Of a stretch of 64,000 bases of DNA, positions 57,145 to 64,000 are shown one piece after another (the first letter of the stretch is position 1; every line of letters begins with the position of its first letter). This stretch comes from Polycladidibacter hongkongensis. Its GTDB lineage: Bacteria > Pseudomonadota > Alphaproteobacteria > Rhizobiales > Stappiaceae. A model generated the notes under the pieces. The model worked only from the letters and a program-made list of their open reading frames with translations, did no database searches and was not told the DNA's origin. Location of the stretch: positions 1-64,000 of the forward strand of contig NZ_LLWC01000008.1 of the NCBI RefSeq assembly GCF_001561995.1, read 5' to 3'. The translations under genes and the position numbers were made by a program.

Positions 57145-58419
57145 CTACGCACCGTTGCCGTATCTATTCTCGATGTAGTCTAGCACCATCTTTTTAAAAT
57201 CCTCAGCAATTCCTGCGCCGCGCAATGTTTTTACCTTCTGCCCGTCAACGAACACTGGCGCAGCAGGGGTTTCTCCCGTGCCCGGCAGGGAAATGCCAAT
57301 ATCAGCATGCTTGGATTCACCAGGTCCATTCACTATGCACCCCATTACCGCCACATTGAGCTCTTCAACACCAGGATATTGCTCGCGCCAAACAGGCATA
57401 GACGTACGAATATGATCCTGAATATCCTGTGCCAATTCCTGAAACACGGTTGAAGTTGTGCGCCCACAACCCGGACAAGCGGCAACAATCGGCACAAAAC
57501 TGCGAAAGCCCATGGTTTGCAGCAGTTCCTGCGAAACTTGCACTTCGCGTGTGCGGTCCCCACCCGGCTCCGGCGTCAATGAAATGCGGATCGTATCGCC
57601 AATGCCTTGTTGCAGCAGCAAGCCCATAGAGGCTGAAGAGGCAACGATGCCTTTTGTCCCCATGCCAGCCTCTGTCAAACCAAGATGGAGGGCATAATCG
57701 CAGCGCTGCGCAAGATCAACATAGACCGAAATCAAATCCTGCACCTGCGAGACCTTGGCCGAGAGGATAATCTTATCCTTTCCCATGCCAAGCTCTTCAG
57801 CCCGCTTCCCGGAAAGCAAACCAGATTGGCAAATCGCCTCGCGCATCACTTGCTGCGCAGTCAACGGCGAGCCTTCATCCTGGTTTTTATCCATCAAATG
57901 CGTAAGCAGTTCTTGATCTAGAGACCCCCAATTCACCCCGATCCGCACGGGCTTGTCATAGTTCAGCGCCGTTTCGATAATCTGCGAAAATTGGGCATCT
58001 TTCTTCGCCTTAAATCCGACGTTACCCGGGTTAATACGGTACTTATCAAGTGCTTCGGCGCAGGCAGGGTGATCTGCCAGCAGCTTATGGCCAATATAGT
58101 GAAAATCACCAATCAGCGGCACATTTACGCCAATCCGCGCCAAACGCTCTTTTATCCGCGGCACCGCCGCTGCCGCCTCGTCTTTGTCTACGGTAATCCG
58201 CACCAGCTCCGAGCCGGCCCGCGCCAAAGCCGAGACCTGCGCCACTGTGCTATCCACATCAGCGGTGTCAGTATTGGTCATCGATTGAACCACAACCGGA
58301 GCCGTACCGCCAACGACGACACCGCCCACATTAACTGCAACCGACTGGCGGCGCGGCAAAGGCTCACTAAGAAACATCTGGTGATTTTCTGGCATATTGA
58401 TCTCGTTGACCCGGCTCAT
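57145..58419 (-). CDS. ispG: 4-hydroxy-3-methylbut-2-enyl-diphosphate synthase (flavodoxin)
   Basis: Iron-sulfur enzyme of the MEP isoprenoid pathway converting MEcPP to HMBPP. The 424-residue protein has the N-terminal TIM barrel starting with [14 protein letters not shown] and the C-terminal 4Fe-4S domain whose Cys ligands lie in [10 protein letters not shown] (two Cys) and [12 protein letters not shown]. The size fits the alphaproteobacterial form. It is first of the ispG-pdxY pair. An internal ATG nine codons downstream has a better spaced GAG site, so the start is slightly uncertain. Confidence 0.96.
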   Translation of the reverse strand: MSRVNEINMPENHQMFLSEPLPRRQSVAVNVGGVVVGGTAPVVVQSMTNTDTADVDSTVAQVSALARAGSELVRITVDKDEAAAAVPRIKERLARIGVNVPLIGDFHYIGHKLLADHPACAEALDKYRINPGNVGFKAKKDAQFSQIIETALNYDKPVRIGVNWGSLDQELLTHLMDKNQDEGSPLTAQQVMREAICQSGLLSGKRAEELGMGKDKIILSAKVSQVQDLISVYVDLAQRCDYALHLGLTEAGMGTKGIVASSASMGLLLQQGIGDTIRISLTPEPGGDRTREVQVSQELLQTMGFRSFVPIVAACPGCGRTTSTVFQELAQDIQDHIRTSMPVWREQYPGVEELNVAVMGCIVNGPGESKHADIGISLPGTGETPAAPVFVDGQKVKTLRGAGIAEDFKKMVLDYIENRYGNGA

Positions 58420-58677
58420 TCTTTGTTAGCTGCAGCAAGTGGCCCATTAGGCACATCCTGTCAATATCTATGGGCATCTACGGCGATTTAAAGACTTAAA
58501 CGGCACAAAGAAAACTCTTTTACCTGAGCAACTAGCACCTCTCTACCTGTATAGACCCTGACCGGCAGCCCATGAATTTCTCGGGGTTACCTGCGCGCAA
58601 TAGACATCTTAAACAGGTTGTGTTGGTTCTAGTTCGCGGTACTCTATCAGCTTATACAAATATTTATTGAGGCAACA

Positions 58678-59466
58678 GTGAAACCACTTCTGGGAAAAAA
58701 CGCAATCGTCACCGGCTCCACCTCTGGCATCGGTCTTGCCTATGCCAAAGCCCTTGCAGAAAATGGCGCTAACATTGTCATTAATGGCTTTGGCCCTATG
58801 GAGGAAATCGAGGCAACCCGCCTCGCTATAAAAGAGCAGCATGATGTGGAGTGTCTGTACTCGCCCGCTGACATGTCAAAGCCCGATCAGATCAAAGATA
58901 TGGTCGCGCAAACAATTGGTGAGTTCGGTTCGCTAGAGATCCTCATCAACAATGCTGGCATTCAACACGTAGACCCAGTAGAGGATTTCCCGCCAGAAAA
59001 GTGGGACGCTATTATCGCCATCAACTTGAGTTCGGCCTTCCATACCATTCGCCATGCAGTACCGCATATGAAAGACTCTGGCTGGGGACGCATTATTAAC
59101 ACTGCCTCGGCTCATGCTTTGGTCGCCTCGCCATTTAAATCTGCCTATGTCGCCGCCAAACACGGCATCGCGGGCCTCACCAAAACAGTCGCGCTCGAAC
59201 TGGCCCAGCACAACATAACCGCAAATGCAATTTGCCCGGGTTATGTATGGACACCGCTGGTAGAACAACAAATTCCAGACACGATGAAAGCGCGTGGTCT
59301 GACAGAGGAGCAAGTGAAGAAGGACGTACTCCTCGCCGCACAGCCGACCAAAGAATTTGTAACAGTGGAACAAGTCGCAGCGCTTGCCATGTACCTGTGC
59401 TCCGATGCCGCCAGCGCAATCACCGGCAGTATTCTGCCCGTTGACGGGGGCTGGACGGCTCAATAA
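58678..59466 (+). CDS. bdhA: 3-hydroxybutyrate dehydrogenase
   Basis: Short-chain dehydrogenase that oxidises D-3-hydroxybutyrate to acetoacetate in polyhydroxybutyrate degradation. The 262-residue protein has the NAD-binding TGSTSGIGLAYA motif (about 12-23), NNAGIQHV, and the catalytic Ser (NTASAHALVAS), Tyr and Lys in SAYVAAKHG (Tyr near 156). The Q/H-rich IQHV and the LVEQQIPD loop are typical of this subfamily. The start is GTG behind GAGG. A patatin gene follows after 27 bases, the same bdhA-patatin pair known from Rhizobiales. Confidence 0.94.
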   Translation: MKPLLGKNAIVTGSTSGIGLAYAKALAENGANIVINGFGPMEEIEATRLAIKEQHDVECLYSPADMSKPDQIKDMVAQTIGEFGSLEILINNAGIQHVDPVEDFPPEKWDAIIAINLSSAFHTIRHAVPHMKDSGWGRIINTASAHALVASPFKSAYVAAKHGIAGLTKTVALELAQHNITANAICPGYVWTPLVEQQIPDTMKARGLTEEQVKKDVLLAAQPTKEFVTVEQVAALAMYLCSDAASAITGSILPVDGGWTAQ

Positions 59467-59493
59467 CCGAGATAAACAAGCGGAAGAAGTGAG

Positions 59494-60525
59494 ATGCACT
59501 CAAGACCGGCAGGCAAAAAGAAACAGCTCAATCTCGCTCTTCAAGGCGGCGGAGCCCATGGCGCGTTTACATGGGGCGTATTGGATTATTTGCTAGAGCA
59601 CGACAGCATCGAGATCGGTCAGATCTCCGGCACCAGCGCTGGTGCGATGAATGCAGTTGCACTGGCGGATGGTTTGGTTGAAGGCGGCCCGGAAAAAGCG
59701 CGGGAGACTTTGGCGCGCTTTTGGCGAGGCGTAAGCAAAAGCAGTAGTGTCAATCCGTTTCAGCGCAGTCAGCTAGATGTCTGGATGGGCAACTGGTCGC
59801 TTGAGCACTCTCCTGCCTATACCGCGTGGGATCTCGCCTCTCGCGTCTGGTCTCCTTATCAGCTCAATCCACTTGGCTATAATCCATTACGGGAACTGGT
59901 AGCTGAGCTTATCGATTTTGATAGAGTGGCCTGCTGCTCCAAACTTGCACTGCATATCGCCGCTACCAATGTGCGCTCGGGCAAGATTAAAATTTTTACC
60001 GGAGAAGAGGTAACTCTTGATGCCACTATGGCATCCTGCTGTTTACCCTATGTTTTTCAAGCTGTCGAAATCGGTGATGAGGCTTACTGGGACGGTGGTT
60101 ACATGGGAAACCCGCCTCTTTTCCCGCTCTTTCACAGCGGTGGGATCACCGATATCCTGCTGGTACAGATCAACCCTGTCGCACGCGATGAAGTCCCGCG
60201 CACAGCCTCGGAGATTTCTGAGCGTCTGAACGAAATAACGTTCAACTCCACCCTCTTGCGTGAACTTCGCGCCATAGACTTCGTCTCCCGCCTGCTAGAT
60301 GACGGCATTCTGGATCGAAAAAATTACACCCGCGTGCATATGCATCGCATCGAAGCCACATCGAAGCTAATCACTTTCGGAGCGTCATCCAAGCTCAATC
60401 CGCAGTGGGAGTTTTTAGAGCAATTGTTTGAGATTGGCCGGGATGCCGCCCAAGACTGGGTCGCACGCCATCTTCAACACATCGGCGATGTTAGTACATT
60501 AGATCTTGCGGCAGAGTTTCAATAG
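59494..60525 (+). CDS. Patatin-like phospholipase family protein
   Basis: A 343-residue lipid acyl hydrolase. The oxyanion loop is GGGAHGAFTWG (about 16-26), the nucleophile GTSAG (Ser near residue 50) and the catalytic Asp lies in WDGGYMGNPPLFP (about 210). No signal peptide is visible, so it is likely cytosolic. Its pairing with bdhA suggests a part in storage-polymer or membrane-lipid turnover (inference). A GGAAGAAG ribosome site precedes the ATG. Confidence 0.92.
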   Translation: MHSRPAGKKKQLNLALQGGGAHGAFTWGVLDYLLEHDSIEIGQISGTSAGAMNAVALADGLVEGGPEKARETLARFWRGVSKSSSVNPFQRSQLDVWMGNWSLEHSPAYTAWDLASRVWSPYQLNPLGYNPLRELVAELIDFDRVACCSKLALHIAATNVRSGKIKIFTGEEVTLDATMASCCLPYVFQAVEIGDEAYWDGGYMGNPPLFPLFHSGGITDILLVQINPVARDEVPRTASEISERLNEITFNSTLLRELRAIDFVSRLLDDGILDRKNYTRVHMHRIEATSKLITFGASSKLNPQWEFLEQLFEIGRDAAQDWVARHLQHIGDVSTLDLAAEFQ

Positions 60526-60627
60526 GTCTTGCTCTCCATTCTTACACTGCCCTAAAACAACCACTCGCAAATCGGGTGGCTTAAAGCCAGCATGCCTTCT
60601 AGCCTTTTTACACAAAGGAGAGACAGG

Positions 60628-61107
60628 ATGGCTTACAAAATATCTGGCCTCAAAGCTGAACAATTCGCATACCTAGACAGTTTAACAGATGGGCAGCGCG
60701 CCCAGCACGGCGTACACATTTACACAGCTGACGAGAAGCCGGGTTACCCATGCCGCGTTTCCCTTGCCGACGCCGAGGTTGGTGAGCGATTATTTCTGCT
60801 GAACTACGCCTATCAGCCAAATGACACACCCTATAAGGCTTCACATGCTATTTTTGTTCGAGAAAACGCCGTAGAGGCTAAGCCGTATATCGATAGTGTC
60901 CCCGTGTCGCTTTCCTCCCGCCTTTTGTCACTGCGCGCCTTTGATAGCGATCATATGATGATCCTTGCAGACATAGCTGAAGGGGACGAAATCGAGAAAA
61001 CCCTGATCGCTTTCTGCAACGAGCCGGAAGTTAGTTACGTGCAGTTGCACTATGCGCGACGTGGCTGCTTCGCGGCGGTCGCATATCCCTATGATACCCC
61101 GAACTAA
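60628..61107 (+). CDS. DUF1203 domain-containing protein
   Basis: A 159-residue protein of unknown function. Family features are the DEKPGYPCRVSL segment (about 34-45), a LLNYAYQPNDTPY motif and the HYARRGCFAAVAYP C-terminus. A good AAGGAGA site precedes the ATG at 60628; an upstream in-frame start has none. Two conserved cysteines (near residues 41 and 147) may matter for function. No neighbour suggests a role. Confidence 0.87.
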   Translation: MAYKISGLKAEQFAYLDSLTDGQRAQHGVHIYTADEKPGYPCRVSLADAEVGERLFLLNYAYQPNDTPYKASHAIFVRENAVEAKPYIDSVPVSLSSRLLSLRAFDSDHMMILADIAEGDEIEKTLIAFCNEPEVSYVQLHYARRGCFAAVAYPYDTPN

Positions 61108-61110
61108 GCA

Positions 61111-61145
61111 ACAAGGGCCTCACAGCACCGCTGTGAGGCCCTTGT
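61111..61145. terminator. Long perfect hairpin between DUF1203 and MipA genes
   Basis: A perfect 15-bp stem starting ACAAGGGCCTCACAG with a 5-base loop, four bases behind the DUF1203 stop and 27 bases behind the convergent MipA stop. It lacks a U-tract on both strands, unlike the other terminators in the window. Confidence 0.65.
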
Positions 61146-61172
61146 AAGAGCAAATTTCCCAGAACTATCTGC

Positions 61173-61973
61173 TTAGTCAAACAAATCGAAAGACATGCGA
61201 TAGGTTGCACCCACGCCGATCGTCCACTGATCATCATTTTGGCTGATAGGGCTATCGGCCGCATCGCCGATCAAACGATCATAGCCACCTTGCAAGTGCA
61301 AAGAGACCGTTTCGGTCGCAGCGTAGCTCGTGCGCACGATTGCCCCTACACTTTTAATGCCACCATCAGCTTCAAAGACGCCAGCATCAGCTGTGCTCGG
61401 CGTGCTAAAGTAGGTGTCCATATAGCTGTCACTGGCATAGTCAATGCGCGGGCCAATTGAAAATGTGATCCGCTCAAATGGCTTGGTAATCACATCCACC
61501 CCGGCACGGCCAACCCAGCCGGTATGGCCATTGAAGCCATGGCGCAAATCACCAAACACCCGGAACATGCCATAGCGATACCCTGCACCTAGGCCAATCT
61601 CGCCTGCCCAAGGAATTTTTTTGGTTCCCTTAAGCCTATCGCTATCGCTCTCGTCTCGCCCACCTACAAAACCAAAGGATGGGTAGATAAAGAAGCCACG
61701 CTCTTTTGCACCATCTTCTACCTGCCCAAGCATTGGAATATAAAAACGCCCAATTCCAATCAACGGTACCGGATAGAAAATATACTCATCGGAACCATCG
61801 TACTTTGTGTTCATAAAACCGCCGATACCCACATCAAGAACATACTGCTTCTGCATCTGTTCGTCATTGAGATCGGCAGTCAAAAAATCGTCGTCAGCTT
61901 GAGCGCTGAATGGGAGTGCAGCCAATACGCCGGCCAAACAAACTCCCGAGAATTTCTTCCAAAAATAGGTCAT
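61173..61973 (-). CDS. MipA/OmpV family outer-membrane protein (copy 1)
   Basis: A 266-residue outer-membrane beta-barrel. A signal peptide (about 1-24, ending SAQA) is followed by alternating hydrophobic beta-strands ending in Phe-containing RMSFDLFD. Family members scaffold peptidoglycan enzymes (MipA) or act as porins (OmpV). Shared motifs with copy 2 are GHTGWVGRAGVD, DSYMDTYFS and GYDRLIGDAADSPI. I choose the ATG at 61973 behind AAGG; a longer frame begins 17 codons upstream. It lies in tandem with copy 2 after a 181-base gap. Confidence 0.9.
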   Translation of the reverse strand: MTYFWKKFSGVCLAGVLAALPFSAQADDDFLTADLNDEQMQKQYVLDVGIGGFMNTKYDGSDEYIFYPVPLIGIGRFYIPMLGQVEDGAKERGFFIYPSFGFVGGRDESDSDRLKGTKKIPWAGEIGLGAGYRYGMFRVFGDLRHGFNGHTGWVGRAGVDVITKPFERITFSIGPRIDYASDSYMDTYFSTPSTADAGVFEADGGIKSVGAIVRTSYAATETVSLHLQGGYDRLIGDAADSPISQNDDQWTIGVGATYRMSFDLFD

Positions 61974-62154
61974 GGGGTACCTTAAGTGGGTTGCCGCATA
62001 CAGCGGAAATGGAATCGAATTCACGTGCCCAAATCTACCTAGGGCCTCTTTTTAACGCGACCACGCCGTTTTTTTAAACCATCAATATCAACAGTATCCA
62101 CAGTCATTTAAGCCCACAAAACTAGTTAAAACAAATTAACTTCCCAACGAATAT

Positions 62155-62970
62155 TTAATTTTCAAAAAAATCGAAAGAAAAATGATAGCTCAGGCCAGTA
62201 GATATTGAAAATACATCATTCCCTTTAGTGATCGGCGATCTGGCTGCATCACCAACATACCTATCCCACCCTGCCTGAACATGGAGCCGTGTTTTCTTGG
62301 TCAAACCATAGCTCACCGTTGTGAACAGGCCCGCGCTCACAACACCGGCTCCTGCATCAAATTCAGGCAAAGGGCCTGATGCCGCCTCCTGTTCACCCAC
62401 GGAGAAGTAGGTATCCATATAGCTGTTATCAGCGAGGTTCAGCCGTGGCCCAAATCGAAGCGCAAGCCCCTCATTAAACCAGTACGTATAATCAACGCCA
62501 AGTCGGCCAACCCAGCCAGTGTGGCCAAAGAACCCTCGCCTTGCCTGCACAAATGCATTGACCTCATCAAGCGAATAACCAACACCAAGTCCCAACTCTG
62601 CCGCCCAGTCGACAGTTTTTGTTCCTTGCAAGCGTGGGATATCTGTCGGCTTTCGTGCACTAACTGCGCTAACACTAGGAAAGATATAAAGCCCCTCACT
62701 ACGATCTTCGCGCAATTGGCCAAAGCCCGGAACATAGTATCGGCCCACAGGCGCAATTAAATAGGGGGTAACGCTGTAGCGGTTTGCCCCCGGGTAAGCA
62801 GGCTTAACCGAAAGACCAAGGCCCAAATCCACGACAAACTGCTTATTATAGTCATCACCCTTTAGGGGTTGACCGATAGAGAAGTCATCTGCATACGCAC
62901 AAATAACAGAGGCGAACAGTAGCCCCATAGTAAACGAGAAGCGCAATTTTAGCGGCAAAACCGGACCCAA
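62155..62970 (-). CDS. MipA/OmpV family outer-membrane protein (copy 2)
   Basis: A paralogue of the downstream gene, 271 residues with the same barrel architecture: signal peptide (about 6-27, ending CAYA), the GHTGWVGRLGVD, DNSYMDTYFSV and GWDRYVGDAARSPI motifs, and a C-terminal Phe-rich end (SFDFFEN), as required for barrel assembly. The reading frame begins with TTG at 62970 and no good ATG lies before the signal peptide; a TTG at 62955 is also possible, so the start is uncertain. Ligand unknown. The gene is divergent from sdaA. Confidence 0.87.
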   Translation of the reverse strand: MGPVLPLKLRFSFTMGLLFASVICAYADDFSIGQPLKGDDYNKQFVVDLGLGLSVKPAYPGANRYSVTPYLIAPVGRYYVPGFGQLREDRSEGLYIFPSVSAVSARKPTDIPRLQGTKTVDWAAELGLGVGYSLDEVNAFVQARRGFFGHTGWVGRLGVDYTYWFNEGLALRFGPRLNLADNSYMDTYFSVGEQEAASGPLPEFDAGAGVVSAGLFTTVSYGLTKKTRLHVQAGWDRYVGDAARSPITKGNDVFSISTGLSYHFSFDFFEN

Positions 62971-63094
62971 TCAGTACACGAAGCAAACGAGACGTACTAA
63001 CAGGATAGCTGCAACTTGCCTCAAAAAACAACTCAAACTTTCCCTACCGGCATATCCTGATACACATACTCGCCAAACCAAAAGAAACTACCCC

Positions 63095-64000
63095 ATGTTC
63101 CTCAGTATCTTTGATATCTTTAAGATCGGCATAGGCCCTTCATCCTCCCACACAGTTGGCCCCATGTGCGCTGCCGCCGAGTTTTTAAACGAACTGCGCA
63201 GCGGCGCGCGCAAATGGCCCGGTTCCGGCGCACCTGCCCATCTAAAATGCACCTTTTACGGTTCATTGGCATGGACAGGTAAGGGCCATGCTACGGATCG
63301 CGCTGCTATCCTTGGCCTTGCAGGCTGCCTTCCGCAAACGTTGGATCCCAATGAAGTTGAAGCCATTGAAGCAAAGGTCGAAAAAGACAAGCAAATTACC
63401 GCGCAAGGCCTCCCGCCCCTCGCCTTCGATCCGGAACACGATGTCGTATTTGATTTCGGCGCACCGCTGCCTCTTCACGCCAATGGCATGATTCTAGAAG
63501 CCTTCGACGACACAGGCCAACTGCATCTACAGCAAACCTACTACTCGGTTGGCGGCGGTTTTGTGCTCACCGCCGAAGAGCTGGAGGCGCGCAAAAACGG
63601 CAAGCTTCCGGTGCAAGTCACATCTGTCAAAACGCCGAACAAGCCTTATCCATTCGCTTCTGCCGCTCAGATGCTGGAAATGGGCGCGATCTCAGGCAAG
63701 TCTATCGCGCAAATGAAGCGTGAAAATGAGCTTGTTTTGATGGCGGCCAATGAATTCGACGAAAAGCTCTGGCGCGTTTGGGAAGTCATGAACGCTTGCA
63801 TCAATCGCGGTCTAGAGCGCACCGGTACACTGCCTGGTGGCCTAAATGTGCAGCGACGGGCAGCAGACATAAAAAGACAGCTTGACGAGGAGCGTGGCAA
63901 CAATATGTCCATGCCGCATGTGGGCAACGACTGGCTCTCTGTATACGCAATGGCCGTCAATGAGGAAAACGCTGCTGGCGGTCAAGTGGTAACCGCGCCC
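63095..64000 (+). CDS. sdaA: L-serine ammonia-lyase (3' end beyond window)
   Basis: Iron-sulfur L-serine dehydratase converting serine to pyruvate and ammonia. The first 302 codons are visible; the gene continues past the window end. The N-terminus MFLSIFDIFKIGIGPSSSHT is the hallmark of the family's beta domain, and the alpha domain has begun at about residue 180 and reaches GGQVVTAP at the edge. The cluster-binding cysteines of the C-terminal domain would lie outside the window. The ribosome site is weak (AAGAAA). It is divergent from the MipA pair. Confidence 0.93.
   Translation, partial: MFLSIFDIFKIGIGPSSSHTVGPMCAAAEFLNELRSGARKWPGSGAPAHLKCTFYGSLAWTGKGHATDRAAILGLAGCLPQTLDPNEVEAIEAKVEKDKQITAQGLPPLAFDPEHDVVFDFGAPLPLHANGMILEAFDDTGQLHLQQTYYSVGGGFVLTAEELEARKNGKLPVQVTSVKTPNKPYPFASAAQMLEMGAISGKSIAQMKRENELVLMAANEFDEKLWRVWEVMNACINRGLERTGTLPGGLNVQRRAADIKRQLDEERGNNMSMPHVGNDWLSVYAMAVNEENAAGGQVVTAP

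Noticed and set aside
62080-62140. CtrA-like and DnaA-like matches between the MipA genes
   Set aside because: The two TTAA half-sites are spaced six rather than seven bases apart, and only one imperfect TATCCACA is present, so there is no replication-origin signal.

Overview
The window is ordinary-looking chromosomal DNA of an alphaproteobacterium, most likely order Hyphomicrobiales (Rhizobiales). Pointers are: alphaproteobacterial families (DUF4167, DUF1178, DUF2794, the CobS/CobT cobaltochelatase pair, UbiG, EI-Ntr/PtsP), gene orders such as comF-grxC-nitrilase-DUF1178, argJ-GNAT-mutT, and xerD/aroK-aroB-CNNM-bolA-J domain-cobS-cobT, and a methylsuccinyl-CoA dehydrogenase (ethylmalonyl-CoA pathway). 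GC content looks moderate (low to mid 50s, estimated by eye). A marine relative of Pseudovibrio/Stappiaceae is possible, but I cannot fix the genus from sequence alone.

Layout. 0.5-6 kb: membrane-anchored M23 peptidase, clpB, MOSC protein. 6-13 kb (minus strand): lysC-ptsP-prfA-prmC, with DUF4167 downstream. 13-19 kb: ubiG and a hydrolase, a phasin-like protein with a histone-like tail, the minus-strand comF-grxC-nitrilase-DUF1178 operon, a methyltransferase. 18.8-22.6 kb (minus): parvulin isomerase, argJ-GNAT-mutT and a lone Flp pilin. 22.6-33 kb: secA, an L,D-transpeptidase, a TTG-start hydrolase, ferredoxin reductase, EamA and BrkB/YihY membrane proteins, mcd, and a small secreted repeat protein behind a CtrA-like box. 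33-41.4 kb: thpR, the tesA/ybbA-ybbP-type cluster, a Bax-inhibitor-1 family protein, DUF2794, ppa, dsbB and a VTT-domain protein. 41.5-51.3 kb: tRNA-Leu(CAA), xerD, a tiny membrane protein, aroK-aroB-CNNM, bolA, a J-domain protein, cobS-cobT and a phytase-like esterase. 51.3-64 kb: rpmB with a VUT transporter, DUF3108, accA, a second L,D-transpeptidase, pdxY-ispG, bdhA with a patatin, DUF1203, two MipA/OmpV paralogues, and an L-serine dehydratase cut by the window end.

How the genes fit together. Most are housekeeping: translation termination (prfA, prmC), secretion (secA, parvulin, dsbB), envelope (M23, two L,D-transpeptidases, MipA pair), amino-acid and aromatic synthesis (lysC, argJ, aroK, aroB), cofactors (ubiG, ispG, pdxY, cobS/cobT), and lipid synthesis (accA). 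A thin carbon-storage theme links the phasin-like protein, bdhA with its patatin, and mcd, as expected in a polyhydroxybutyrate-forming bacterium using the ethylmalonyl-CoA pathway.

I saw no CRISPR array, prophage, insertion sequence, toxin-antitoxin pair or biosynthetic cluster. Nothing here amounts to a new multi-gene system. The least explained items are the small secreted repeat protein with its CtrA-like box, the phasin-like protein's basic tail, and several small proteins and inverted repeats. Where start codons differ from the longest reading frame, I chose them by Shine-Dalgarno match and family N-terminus.
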